DNA from: JAYZVT01 sp050248375
GTDB taxonomy: Bacteria > Pseudomonadota > Alphaproteobacteria > Rhizobiales > Methyloligellaceae
DNA: 28,154 bases
Reading direction: 5' to 3'
Assembly (NCBI GenBank): GCA_050248375.1
Contig: JBFWSL010000013.1
Location: 1 to 28,154 of the forward strand
Shown one piece after another: positions 8,535 to 15,260 of this stretch. The translations under genes were made by a program, and so were the position numbers. Below the pieces are notes generated by a model. The model was not told the origin of the DNA. It did no database searches and saw nothing but the letters and a program-made list of their open reading frames with translations. Position 1 is the stretch's first letter; each line of letters begins with the position of its first letter.

Positions 8535-8671
8535 CGCGCACCTCCGGGTGCCGATATTGCGGTTCCTCTCAAATAAGAAACATCGCCGCCACTGGTTCCG
8601 CGTCAACGTGACGGCGGGAATGTCGGAATTAAACCATTTCCGGACAAAGCTTACAACTTTAGTCTAGTGCG
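8535..8671 (-). promoter_or_regulatory. Probable cfa promoter region and ribosome binding site
   Basis: The gap between the rplI terminator and the cfa start must hold the cfa promoter, because transcription from rplI should end at 8672-8714. On the minus strand a TTGACG hexamer is followed 17 bp later by ATGTTT, a poor -10 box, so the assignment is tentative. The ribosome binding site GGAGGT just before the ATG at 8534 is the strongest in this part of the window. Confidence 0.4.
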
Positions 8672-8714
8672 CCATAAGAAAAGCCCGGGCCCGCGTCATG
8701 CGGTGGCCCGGGCT
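8672..8714 (-). terminator. Rho-independent terminator after rplI
   Basis: A perfect 10-bp inverted repeat, AGCCCGGGCC at 8682-8691 and GGCCCGGGCT at 8705-8714, has a 13-nt loop. Read on the minus strand the stem is followed by TTTTCTTAT, a U-rich tail. It lies 28 bp beyond the rplI stop codon and ends the rpsF-rpsR-DUF2232-rplI transcript before cfa. There is no matching T-run on the plus strand, so it acts in one direction. Confidence 0.85.
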
Positions 8715-8742
8715 CCAGATTCCGCCAAGCGGAACGAGAAAG

Positions 8743-9375
8743 CTATTTTTTTTCGTCTTCTGCGGCTTCCCCGCTCTCCTCGCCGCCCTCGGGCGTGTCG
8801 GACAGTTGCTGCATGGCCTCGCCTGCGAGGTCAACGCTTTCGAACAGCGCTTCGGCCTCGGCCAGCGCTTCCTCGGCTTCGGTGCGGGGCACGGTGACAT
8901 CCTCGCCACGGGCCTGGCGATCGGCTTCGTCCTGAGAGCGGGCCACGTTGACTGTGACGGTGGCGGCGACTTCCGGATGCAGTCCGATGCGAACCTGGTT
9001 CAGGCCGAGAGTCTTGATCGGCGCGTCGAGGAGAACCTGACGGCGCTCCAGGGTAAAACCGCCCTCTGTGAGGATCTCGGCGATGTCGCGGGTGGACACG
9101 GAACCGTAAAGCTGGCCCGCGTCGCCGGCCTGGCGAATGATGATGTGGCTGGTGCCGTCCATCTTCGCGGCCACTGCCTCGGCTTCCTTGCGAAGCTCGA
9201 GATTGCGGGCCTCGAGTTGCGAGCGCTCCTGCTCGAAGCGTTCCCTGTTGGCCTTGGTGGCCCTCAGCGCCTTGCCCTGGGGCAGAAGGAAGTTGCGTGC
9301 GTAGCCGTCCTTTACGTTGACGACATCGCCCATCTGGCCGAGCCGCCCGATTCTCTCAAGCAAGATCACCTGCAT
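8743..9375 (-). CDS. rplI: 50S ribosomal protein L9
   Basis: L9 binds 23S rRNA and reaches out from the large subunit near the L1 stalk. The 210-residue protein begins MQVILLERIGRLG and has the L9 signature GDVVNVKDGYARNFLLPQG at about 16-34, a central helix (about 40-75), and a C-terminal rRNA-binding domain to about 150. It is some 60 residues longer than E. coli L9; the extra part is an acidic Glu/Ala-rich tail, as is usual in alphaproteobacteria. A good ribosome binding site (GGAG, 7 bp before the ATG) supports the start. It is the last gene of the ribosomal operon, 58 bp after the DUF2232 gene and just before a strong terminator. Confidence 0.97.
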   Translation of the reverse strand: MQVILLERIGRLGQMGDVVNVKDGYARNFLLPQGKALRATKANRERFEQERSQLEARNLELRKEAEAVAAKMDGTSHIIIRQAGDAGQLYGSVSTRDIAEILTEGGFTLERRQVLLDAPIKTLGLNQVRIGLHPEVAATVTVNVARSQDEADRQARGEDVTVPRTEAEEALAEAEALFESVDLAGEAMQQLSDTPEGGEESGEAAEDEKK

Positions 9376-9433
9376 TGTCAGTACTCCTTCGTCTGTTCGT
9401 TCGTCTGTCTGGTGGGATTGATTGGCGCCGCAA

Positions 9434-10414
9434 TCATGTTCCGCCTCGCGAGGGCGGTCCGCCGCGGCTGAGTGCGCGTTGTCGAAAGTGGAATATCGGT
9501 TCGAGCAGACCGATCATCGCGATAATCAGTCCGATCCAGCCGAGCACGATGATCCCGAGGTAAAGCCCGGTAAGGAAAAGCGGCCGCATGGGCGAGGGAC
9601 GGATCAGCACATGGATGACCGTCAGCCCAAGAAGGAAATAGGCGAAGAACAACGCTCCAGTGATGCCGATGGCGGCTATGCCGGCAAGGCCGGGCAGGAA
9701 CGACGCGAAGAAGGCGGCGGCGAAAGCGATCGGAAAGTATGACGGGAACTCCATCAGGTGGATATCCGGCCAGGGTCTCGGCAGCCGGCCCGACATCATC
9801 ACTATGCGCCCCGCGGTCCACATATTGGTCAGCATCACTCCGAGCCAGAACATGGCGGAGGCGGCTGGCATGGCGTAGGCCATGCCTTCCAGAAGCGGCA
9901 GCATCTTCTCGCGGTCGAACCGGGCGCCGGAGGTCTCGAACTGGCGCGTCAGGCCGGTCTCCAGGATGTCGATGATGGCGGCGCGGTAGGAGGCGCTGTC
10001 GAAGCCGAGCAGCGGTATGCTGAGAGCGCTCAGGCCCGCGGCGATGAGCGCCGCCCAGGCGACCAGGCGGCCGACGGGATACCATTCCAGGCCCTGGGCG
10101 GGGGGCTGGTCGGGCAGGGTGACGATCTCGCGTGCGAGCAGGGCGAGATAGGTCAGCGCCGTGAAAGGAACGGCCAGGGAGAGGACGTATACGGCCGTGG
10201 CCTTGAGGCCCAGCGTGGCGATCACCACCGCCGAGCCGGAGGCGCCGGCGACAAGGGCGGAAGTCCATCCCCAGCCGAGGCCGGCGAGGAATCCGGGCAG
10301 CGGTGCGAGATAGAAGAGAAAGACAGCCAGCCAGGTGCCGCCCGCCGTGGAAGCGAACAGGACGGCGGATACAAGGCCCGCGCCTATGCCGATCACCAGT
10401 GGAGAATTCATCAT
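9434..10414 (-). CDS. DUF2232 family multi-pass membrane protein
   Basis: A 326-residue, strongly hydrophobic protein with roughly seven to eight membrane segments spread over its length, ending in a short basic tail. It is recognised mainly by position: alphaproteobacteria commonly carry a DUF2232 (YybS-like) membrane protein between rpsR and rplI, and the sequence fits that type. Its function is unknown to me; some DUF2232 relatives resemble energy-coupling transporter or substrate-binding membrane subunits, but nothing here proves it. Two ATG codons lie in tandem at the start (10414 and 10411). It follows rpsR after 109 bp, a gap containing a GC-rich hairpin but no U-run. Confidence 0.82.
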   Translation of the reverse strand: MMNSPLVIGIGAGLVSAVLFASTAGGTWLAVFLFYLAPLPGFLAGLGWGWTSALVAGASGSAVVIATLGLKATAVYVLSLAVPFTALTYLALLAREIVTLPDQPPAQGLEWYPVGRLVAWAALIAAGLSALSIPLLGFDSASYRAAIIDILETGLTRQFETSGARFDREKMLPLLEGMAYAMPAASAMFWLGVMLTNMWTAGRIVMMSGRLPRPWPDIHLMEFPSYFPIAFAAAFFASFLPGLAGIAAIGITGALFFAYFLLGLTVIHVLIRPSPMRPLFLTGLYLGIIVLGWIGLIIAMIGLLEPIFHFRQRALSRGGPPSRGGT

Positions 10415-10446
10415 CGCAGCTGTCCCGCCCTTCCGGAGCGGTTAGA

Positions 10447-10470
10447 GGCGGCAATAACGAGACCGCCGCC
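10447..10470 (-). repeat. GC-rich inverted repeat between rpsR and the DUF2232 gene
   Basis: Arms GGCGGC (10447-10452) and GCCGCC (10465-10470) with a 12-nt loop lie about 50 bp after the rpsR stop. In the minus-strand transcript it can form a 6-bp stem, but no U-rich run follows, so it is not a standard terminator. It could stabilise the upstream message or reduce read-through; this is inference. Confidence 0.35.
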
Positions 10471-10523
10471 CCAACCCTTATGTCACGCCCGGCCCCTGGC
10501 CGCGCCTGTCGTAATGTTCCGTC

Positions 10524-10766
10524 CTAACCGACGTAGGGCAGAAGGCCGATGAAGCGGGCGCGCTTGATGGCCTTGGCCAGTTCACGCTGCTTCTTCGCCG
10601 ACACCGCAGTGATCCGGCTTGGCACGATCTTTCCGCGCTCCGAGACATAACGCTGAAGCAGGCGGACGTCCTTGTAATCGATCTTCGGCGCGCCCTCGCC
10701 GGAGAACGGGCAGGTCTTGCGGCGGCGGTAGAACGGCCGGCGCGTGGGAGACTGGGTCGCGCTCAT
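10524..10766 (-). CDS. rpsR: 30S ribosomal protein S18
   Basis: S18 binds 16S rRNA as a heterodimer with S6 on the platform of the small subunit. The 80-residue protein contains the S18 signature region from about 30 to 60 (DYKDVRLLQRYVSERGKI, then PSRITAVSAKKQRELAKAIK) and ends ARFIGLLPYVG, as is typical. A single Cys19 in KTCPFSG remains of the zinc-binding set seen in some S18 forms. Its ATG overlaps the rpsF stop (TAATG), which should give coupled synthesis of the two partners. Confidence 0.98.
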   Translation of the reverse strand: MSATQSPTRRPFYRRRKTCPFSGEGAPKIDYKDVRLLQRYVSERGKIVPSRITAVSAKKQRELAKAIKRARFIGLLPYVG

Positions 10767-11227
10767 TATTGGGACTCCCCTTCGCTATCGGTGCTGGAGC
10801 TCTCGGACCGGCGAGGACGGTCGTCGCGTGGCGGGCGATCGTCACGGTCGCGGCGAGGGCCGCGACGGTCGTCGCGGTCGCGGCCACCCCGGCGGTCGTC
10901 GCGGTCGCTGCGGCGCATGGGGGCGGAAGGCTCGCTGTCATGGGCGTCGACGCGGATCGTCAGGAAGCGGATGACATCGGCGGACAGGCGCATCTGGCGC
11001 TCCATTTCCCCGACCGCCTCGTGAGGGGCATCGATGTTGAAAAGGGTGAAGTGCGCCTTGCGGTTCTTCTTGATCTTGTAGGCGAGGCCCTTGAGGCCCC
11101 AGTATTCGGACTTGCCGATGGTCCCGCCGGCGTCGGTGATGATCTTCTGGAACTCCTGGGTCAGGGTCTCGGCCTGCTGGCCGGAGATGTCCTGGCGCGC
11201 CAGAAACACGTGCTCGTAGAGCGGCAT
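10766..11227 (-). CDS. rpsF: 30S ribosomal protein S6
   Basis: S6 partners S18 on the 30S platform. The 153-residue protein begins MPLYEHVFLARQDI and has the usual ferredoxin-like fold to about residue 100, including GLKGLAYKIKKNRKAHF. After that comes a low-complexity tail of about 45 residues made of Arg/Asp/Gly repeats such as RDRDDRRG, ending with a Ser-rich segment. Such charged S6 tails are common in alphaproteobacteria, although this one is strikingly repetitive in DNA (about 10800-10915). It is the first gene of the operon, with a purine-rich AAGGAAAGG about 9 bp before the ATG and a candidate promoter near 11423-11450. Confidence 0.97.
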   Translation of the reverse strand: MPLYEHVFLARQDISGQQAETLTQEFQKIITDAGGTIGKSEYWGLKGLAYKIKKNRKAHFTLFNIDAPHEAVGEMERQMRLSADVIRFLTIRVDAHDSEPSAPMRRSDRDDRRGGRDRDDRRGPRRDRDDRPPRDDRPRRSESSSTDSEGESQ

Positions 11228-11422
11228 TGGCTCTTGCCTTTCCTTAGCTTCTCCTGCGGTCCCCGGCGCAAAGCCTCCCCGGACCCGTTGAAGGAAAGGC
11301 CCGAAAGGTTACCCGTAAGAGCGGAGACACGGGAGGACGGTTTTTCAGGGAACCTGCCGCCCTGGCGGTTGCCAGACCGGCCCTCCGTTCAGCCTCCGGC
11401 CCGAGGGACCAGAACGGGCGCT

Positions 11423-11450
11423 TTTATAGTGAAACCGGGGGCTTTTGCAA
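11423..11450 (-). promoter_or_regulatory. Candidate rpsF operon promoter
   Basis: On the minus strand TTGCAA (11445-11450) and TATAAA (11423-11428) are separated by 16 bp, a reasonable housekeeping sigma-70-type pair and the best match in the divergent region for leftward transcription. It would give a transcript with a leader of about 190 nt before rpsF, long enough for an RNA regulatory element. Confidence 0.5.
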
Positions 11451-11534
11451 CCGTCATTACAGCAGGCCGCAGAGGCTTCCGGGATCGCGCCGGATTCCTT
11501 GCCGGCGGCGTGCTGCACAAAAGGGCACGAATGC

Positions 11535-11563
11535 TTGACAGGGCAGGTGAAACCGTGTCTTTG
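11535..11563 (+). promoter_or_regulatory. Candidate fabD operon promoter
   Basis: A perfect -35 hexamer TTGACA at 11535-11540 is followed 17 bp later by TCTTTG (11558-11563), a weak -10 box. The start site would lie near 11570, giving a leader of about 60 nt. The -35 match and position are good, the -10 poor; alphaproteobacterial promoters tolerate loose -10 boxes. Confidence 0.4.
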
Positions 11564-11578
11564 GCCCAAAAAATCGAG

Positions 11579-11602
11579 GGACGCTGCGGTGTCACCGCGT
11601 CC
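11579..11602 (+). promoter_or_regulatory. Palindrome and hairpin in the fabD leader, possible operator
   Basis: GCGGTGTCACCGC at 11586-11598 is a perfect palindrome around a central T. Flanking GGAC (11579-11582) and GTCC (11599-11602) extend it into a stem with a three-base bulge. It lies just downstream of the candidate fabD start site, where a repressor could bind DNA or an RNA stem could affect translation. The function is inferred from position only. Confidence 0.4.
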
Positions 11603-11631
11603 ACCAGATATAGCAAGCAGAGCTGCAAGGA

Positions 11632-12585
11632 ATGACGGTCGCCTTCACTTTTCCGGGCCAGGGAAGTCAGCACGTCGGCATGGGCGTCGAGTTGGCCAAG
11701 ACCTTCAAGGCCGCGGCGGACGTATTCGATGAAGTGGACGATGCGCTGGGCGAGAAGCTTTCCCGGACCATGTGGGAGGGGCCCGAGGACAAGCTGACGC
11801 TGACCCAGAATGCCCAGCCGGCGCTGATGGCGGTCTCCATCGCGGCCATGCGTGTCCTGGAAAAGGAGAAGGGCGTTCAGCTCGGCAAGGTAGCCAGTTA
11901 CGTGGCCGGACATTCGCTCGGAGAATACTCCGCGCTGGCCGCTGCCGGATCGTTAAGCCTGGGGGATACGGCGCGGCTGCTGCGCATCCGCGGCAATTCC
12001 ATGCAGGCGGCGGTGCCGGTCGGGCAGGGGGCGATGGCCGCCCTGCTGGGGGTGGATCTTCCCGAGGCCGAGAAGCTGGCCGCGGCTGCTTCCGAGGCCG
12101 GTGTTTGCCAGGCGGCGAACGACAACGCTCCGGGCCAGGTGGTTCTGAGCGGTTCCAGGGAAGGCGTCGAGAAGGCGGTGGCGATCGCATCCGACTTCGG
12201 CGTGCGCCGTGCGGTGATGCTGCCGGTCAGCGCTCCCTTCCATTGCAGGCTGATGCAGCCGGCGGCCGACGCGATGCGGGAGGCCCTGGCCGGAGTGGAG
12301 ATCAAGTCTCCGGCGGTGCCGCTCGTGGCCAATGTGCTGGCCAGCGAGATCACGGAGCCGGAGGAAGTCCGCAAGCGGCTGGTGGAGCAGGTGACCGGCA
12401 TGGTCCGTTGGCGTGAAAGCGTCCAGTACATGGCCGGAAAGGGCGTCACCTTCGTCTACGAGATCGGTGCGGGACGGGTCCTGACCGGTCTTGCGCGCCG
12501 TATCGTGCGTGAACTGGAAGCCAACAGCATCGGGACGCCCGATGAAGTCGAGGCCGCCGCCAAGGTCTTTGGCGCGGGCGCCTAG
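11632..12585 (+). CDS. fabD: Malonyl-CoA:ACP transacylase
   Basis: Transfers malonyl from CoA to acyl carrier protein, loading the extender unit for type II fatty acid synthesis in the cytosol. The 317-residue protein begins MTVAFTFPGQGSQ. The nucleophile is Ser95 in GHSLGEYS and the catalytic His is His204 in VSAPFHCRLM; the LLRIRGNSMQ segment carries the conserved malonyl-binding Arg. Length matches the family. AAGGA directly abuts the ATG, which is closer than usual, so the translation signal is odd, but no better in-frame start is seen and the N-terminus aligns with known FabD proteins. fabG follows after 8 bp. Confidence 0.97.
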   Translation: MTVAFTFPGQGSQHVGMGVELAKTFKAAADVFDEVDDALGEKLSRTMWEGPEDKLTLTQNAQPALMAVSIAAMRVLEKEKGVQLGKVASYVAGHSLGEYSALAAAGSLSLGDTARLLRIRGNSMQAAVPVGQGAMAALLGVDLPEAEKLAAAASEAGVCQAANDNAPGQVVLSGSREGVEKAVAIASDFGVRRAVMLPVSAPFHCRLMQPAADAMREALAGVEIKSPAVPLVANVLASEITEPEEVRKRLVEQVTGMVRWRESVQYMAGKGVTFVYEIGAGRVLTGLARRIVRELEANSIGTPDEVEAAAKVFGAGA

Positions 12586-12593
12586 GGGGTGAC

Positions 12594-13331
12594 ATGTTTG
12601 ATCTGACTGGCAAGTGCGCATTGGTGACCGGCGCGACCGGCGGCATCGGCGAATCCATCGCCCGGACGCTTCATGCGGCGGGCGTGAACCTGGCGATCTC
12701 CGGTACGCGCAAGGAAAAGCTGGATGCGCTTGCCGGGGAGCTCAAGGAGCGGGTGCATGTGCTGCCCTGCGATCTGCGGGACCGGAAGGCGGTCGCCGAG
12801 CTGACCAACCAGGCCGACGCGGCTCTCGGCCAGATCGACATCCTGGTCAACAACGCCGGCATCACCAAGGATAACCTGTTCATGCGCATGACGGACGCGG
12901 AATGGGACGACGTCATCGCGGTGAACCTGACCTCGACCTTCACCCTTTGCCGGGGCGCCTTGCGGGGCATGATGCGCCGGCGTTACGGCCGCATCGTCAA
13001 TATTTCCTCGATCAGCGCCGTGATCGGCAATCCCGGCCAGGCCAACTATGCGGCTTCCAAGGGGGGCATGGTGGCGCTGACAAAATCGCTCGCCCGCGAG
13101 GTGGCGAGCCGGGGGATCACCGCCAATTGCATCTCGCCGGGCTTTATCGAGACCGCGATGACCGGCGTTCTGAACGAAAAGCAAATCCAGGCTATCGCTC
13201 AGGCCATCCCGGCCGGGTTTTTCGGGGTGCCGCTGGACATTGCCGCATGCGCCCTTTATCTGGCCAGCGAGGAAAGCCGCTACATGACCGGGCAGACGCT
13301 GCATGTGAATGGCGGCATGGTCATGGTGTAG
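12594..13331 (+). CDS. fabG: 3-oxoacyl-ACP reductase
   Basis: NADPH-dependent reduction of 3-ketoacyl-ACP, the first reductive step of each elongation cycle. The 245-residue SDR protein has the cofactor motif TGATGGIG at about 12-19, NNAG at 86-89, Asn111, Ser139, and Tyr152/Lys156 in YAASK. The C-terminal TLHVNGGM segment is typical of FabG. Its start lies 8 bp after fabD, and AGGGGGT, overlapping the fabD stop, provides the ribosome binding site. Placement between fabD and acpP separates it from the many general SDR proteins, including the one at 79-798. Confidence 0.97.
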   Translation: MFDLTGKCALVTGATGGIGESIARTLHAAGVNLAISGTRKEKLDALAGELKERVHVLPCDLRDRKAVAELTNQADAALGQIDILVNNAGITKDNLFMRMTDAEWDDVIAVNLTSTFTLCRGALRGMMRRRYGRIVNISSISAVIGNPGQANYAASKGGMVALTKSLAREVASRGITANCISPGFIETAMTGVLNEKQIQAIAQAIPAGFFGVPLDIAACALYLASEESRYMTGQTLHVNGGMVMV

Positions 13332-13563
13332 TCGAAATCTTGGGTTGCGCGGGCCGCTGCGGACGGGTAATGGCCTTGTCCGAACAGGTGCCTGGAATTC
13401 TGGTCAAGGTTGGTAAAGTGTGTTACCTAGCGGCCAATTTTTTGGGGGCATATGGAGAATGGACAGCCTGTCCGTCCTTGTAATCCCATAGAAATATTGG
13501 CCACATCTGCGCGCCTTGACCGAGCAAGGGTCCGAATTAAAGAAACAACCGTGAGGCATCGAA
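13332..13563 (+). promoter_or_regulatory. fabG-acpP intergenic region, probable acpP control region
   Basis: A 232-bp gap inside an otherwise compact operon, which suggests acpP has an extra promoter, as expected for one of the most abundant proteins. A near-perfect inverted repeat GGACAG-C-CTGTCC occupies 13461-13473. The best -35-like hexamers (TGGTCA at 13401, TTGACC at 13516) lack convincing -10 partners, so I do not fix a promoter. The acpP ribosome binding site GTGAGG ends about 7 bp before the ATG. Confidence 0.45.
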
Positions 13564-13800
13564 ATGAGTGATATTGGAGAGCGCGTAAAGAAGATCGTGG
13601 TCGAGCACCTCGGCGTCGAGGCCGACAAGGTCACCGACAACGCCAGCTTCATCGACGACCTGGGCGCGGACAGCCTCGACACGGTCGAGCTGGTCATGGC
13701 TTTCGAGGAAGAGTTCGGCTGCGAGATTCCGGACGACGCGGCCGAGACCATCCTCAAGGTTGGCGACGCGATCAAGTTCCTCGAAAAAAACTCGGGCTGA
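13564..13800 (+). CDS. acpP: Acyl carrier protein
   Basis: Small acidic carrier that holds growing acyl chains on a phosphopantetheine arm. The 78-residue protein has the 4'-phosphopantetheine attachment Ser37 in GADSLDTVELVMAFEEEFG and the usual helices, ending DAIKFLEKNSG. It has the high Asp/Glu content typical of ACP. It is flanked by fabG and fabF, the standard place for the fatty acid synthesis ACP. A 112-bp gap containing two hairpins separates it from fabF, which could allow different levels of the two proteins. Confidence 0.99.
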   Translation: MSDIGERVKKIVVEHLGVEADKVTDNASFIDDLGADSLDTVELVMAFEEEFGCEIPDDAAETILKVGDAIKFLEKNSG

Positions 13801-13825
13801 TCGCCCAGTCTTCTTGCGCAGCGGT

Positions 13826-13853
13826 GGCCGCCGCGGGCGGCCGCGAACCGCGG
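13826..13853 (+). repeat. Two adjacent GC-rich hairpins between acpP and fabF
   Basis: GGCCGCC (13826-13832) and GGCGGCC (13836-13842) form a 7-bp stem around GCG. CCGCG (13841-13845) and CGCGG (13849-13853) form a second, partly competing 5-bp stem around AAC. No U-run follows. They start 25 bp after the acpP stop and could protect the acpP message from 3' decay or cause partial attenuation before fabF; this is inference. Confidence 0.45.
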
Positions 13854-13913
13854 GTTCGGCCGGCTGCGCATGTCGCGCAGCGTTCGCGGAACCACCAGCG
13901 GGATTGACCGGCG

Positions 13914-15179
13914 ATGCGAAGGGTAGTGATCACGGGTTTGGGTATCGTTTCGCCGCTCGGTTGCGGCGTCGAGCCTACGTGGTCGCGCCTTGTCGCGGGC
14001 GAAAACGCGGCCAGGCGTATCGAGACTTTTCCCGTTGACGACCTGAAATGCCAGATCGCCTGCGAGATACCCCGCGGCGACGGTTCAAACGGCACCTTCA
14101 ATCCGAATGACTGGATGGAGCCGAAAGAGCAGCGCAAGGTCGATGACTTTATAATATACGCCGTGGCGGCGACGGACCAGGCGGTCGAGGATTCCGGCTG
14201 GAAGCCGCAGGACGCGGAAGGCCAGAACCGCACCGGCGTGCTGATCGGATCCGGCATAGGCGGCCTGCAGGGCATCGAGAAGACTTCGCTGCTGCTGGCG
14301 GAGAAGGGCCCCAGCCGCGTGAGCCCGTTCTTTATCCCGGGCCGGCTGATCAATCTGGCGTCGGGTCACGTTTCCATCAAGCATCAGTTCAAGGGACCGA
14401 ACCACGCGGTGGTGACGGCCTGTTCGACGGGCGCGCATGCCATCGGCGATGCCGCGCGGCTCATCGCCCTGGATGACGCCGACGTCATGGTCGCGGGCGG
14501 AACGGAATCTCCGGTCTGCCGCATCGCCATCGCGGGCTTCGCAGCCTGCCGGGCGCTTTCCACCAATTTCAACGACCAGCCGCAAAAGGCATCGCGCCCC
14601 TATGATCGCGACCGCGACGGGTTCGTCATGGGCGAGGGCGCCGGCGTTGTCGTGCTGGAAGAGCTGGAGCACGCCAAGGCGCGCGGCGCGAAGATCTACG
14701 CCGAGGTGGTGGGTTACGGCCTGTCGGGCGACGCCTACCATATTACCGCGCCTTCGGAAGATGGCGACGGGGCCTACCGGTGCATGAGCGCGGCCATCAA
14801 GCGGGCCGGGGTCAAGCCGGCGGATATCGATTATGTGAATGCGCACGGCACCTCCACCCCGATGGGCGACGAGCTTGAGCTCGGGGCGGTCGAGAGGATT
14901 TTCGGCAATGCCGCCGGCAAGCTGGCGATGTCGTCCACCAAGTCTGCGATCGGGCATCTGCTGGGTGCGGCGGGTGCCGTCGAAGCCATCTTTTCTGCCC
15001 TGGCCATTCGCGACAACACGATCCCGCCTACGCTGAATCTCGACAATCCCTCGGTCGAGACCGCCATTGATCTCGTGCCAAAGAAGGCGATCAAGAAGGA
15101 AGTGAATACCGTCCTCAGCAATTCCTTTGGATTTGGCGGTACCAATGCCTCGTTGGTGCTGCGGCGGCTTGATTCCTGA
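13914..15179 (+). CDS. fabF: 3-oxoacyl-ACP synthase II
   Basis: Condenses malonyl-ACP with acyl-ACP to extend the fatty acid chain (KASII). The 421-residue thiolase-fold enzyme has Cys170 in TACSTGAHAIGDA, His311 in NAHGTSTP, and Lys343 and His348 in STKSAIGHLLGAAGAVE, the full Cys-His-His set. The N-terminus MRRVVITGLGIVSPLG is typical. The ribosome binding site is weak (GGGA, somewhat distant). It lies between acpP and mltG, as in many alphaproteobacteria. FabB is a possible alternative by activity, but sequence and location favour FabF. Confidence 0.97.
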   Translation: MRRVVITGLGIVSPLGCGVEPTWSRLVAGENAARRIETFPVDDLKCQIACEIPRGDGSNGTFNPNDWMEPKEQRKVDDFIIYAVAATDQAVEDSGWKPQDAEGQNRTGVLIGSGIGGLQGIEKTSLLLAEKGPSRVSPFFIPGRLINLASGHVSIKHQFKGPNHAVVTACSTGAHAIGDAARLIALDDADVMVAGGTESPVCRIAIAGFAACRALSTNFNDQPQKASRPYDRDRDGFVMGEGAGVVVLEELEHAKARGAKIYAEVVGYGLSGDAYHITAPSEDGDGAYRCMSAAIKRAGVKPADIDYVNAHGTSTPMGDELELGAVERIFGNAAGKLAMSSTKSAIGHLLGAAGAVEAIFSALAIRDNTIPPTLNLDNPSVETAIDLVPKKAIKKEVNTVLSNSFGFGGTNASLVLRRLDS

Positions 15180-15260
15180 ACGGCCGGGCGCTTGCCCGTT
15201 CCGTCCTTTCGCCATATTTGAATCGGAGTTTTCCGACGGTTGTCAGGGACACGTGGGTCG

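Larger units (their letters stand above)
11228..11631. other. Divergent control region between rpsF and fabD
   Basis: A 404-bp intergenic stretch with no supportable gene. It separates the leftward ribosomal operon from the rightward fatty acid operon. On the rpsF side it holds a candidate promoter at 11423-11450 and a leader of about 190 nt with several stem-forming segments, including CTGGC/GCCAG around an AACC loop and a GGTCC/GGACC stem at 11258-11285. On the fabD side it holds a consensus -35 box at 11535-11540 and a perfect 13-bp palindrome at 11586-11598. Confidence 0.75.

Noticed and set aside
8535..8600. GGAAC and GTT motifs upstream of cfa resembling an EcfG general stress promoter
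   Set aside because: The spacing between GGAAC and GTT (about 13 nt) does not fit the 16-17 nt needed.
10800..10915. Tandem GGTCGTCGCGG-like DNA repeats that might suggest a repeat array
   Set aside because: They encode the Arg/Asp-rich S6 tail in frame; there is no spacer structure, so this is not a CRISPR or intergenic repeat.
10619..11635. 338-codon plus-strand frame across rpsR, rpsF and the divergent gap
   Set aside because: Antisense to two ribosomal protein genes and produced largely by the repetitive S6 tail.
13516..13542. TTGACC with TTAAAG before acpP as a promoter
   Set aside because: Spacing is 15 bp and the resulting leader would be too short to include the ribosome binding site comfortably.
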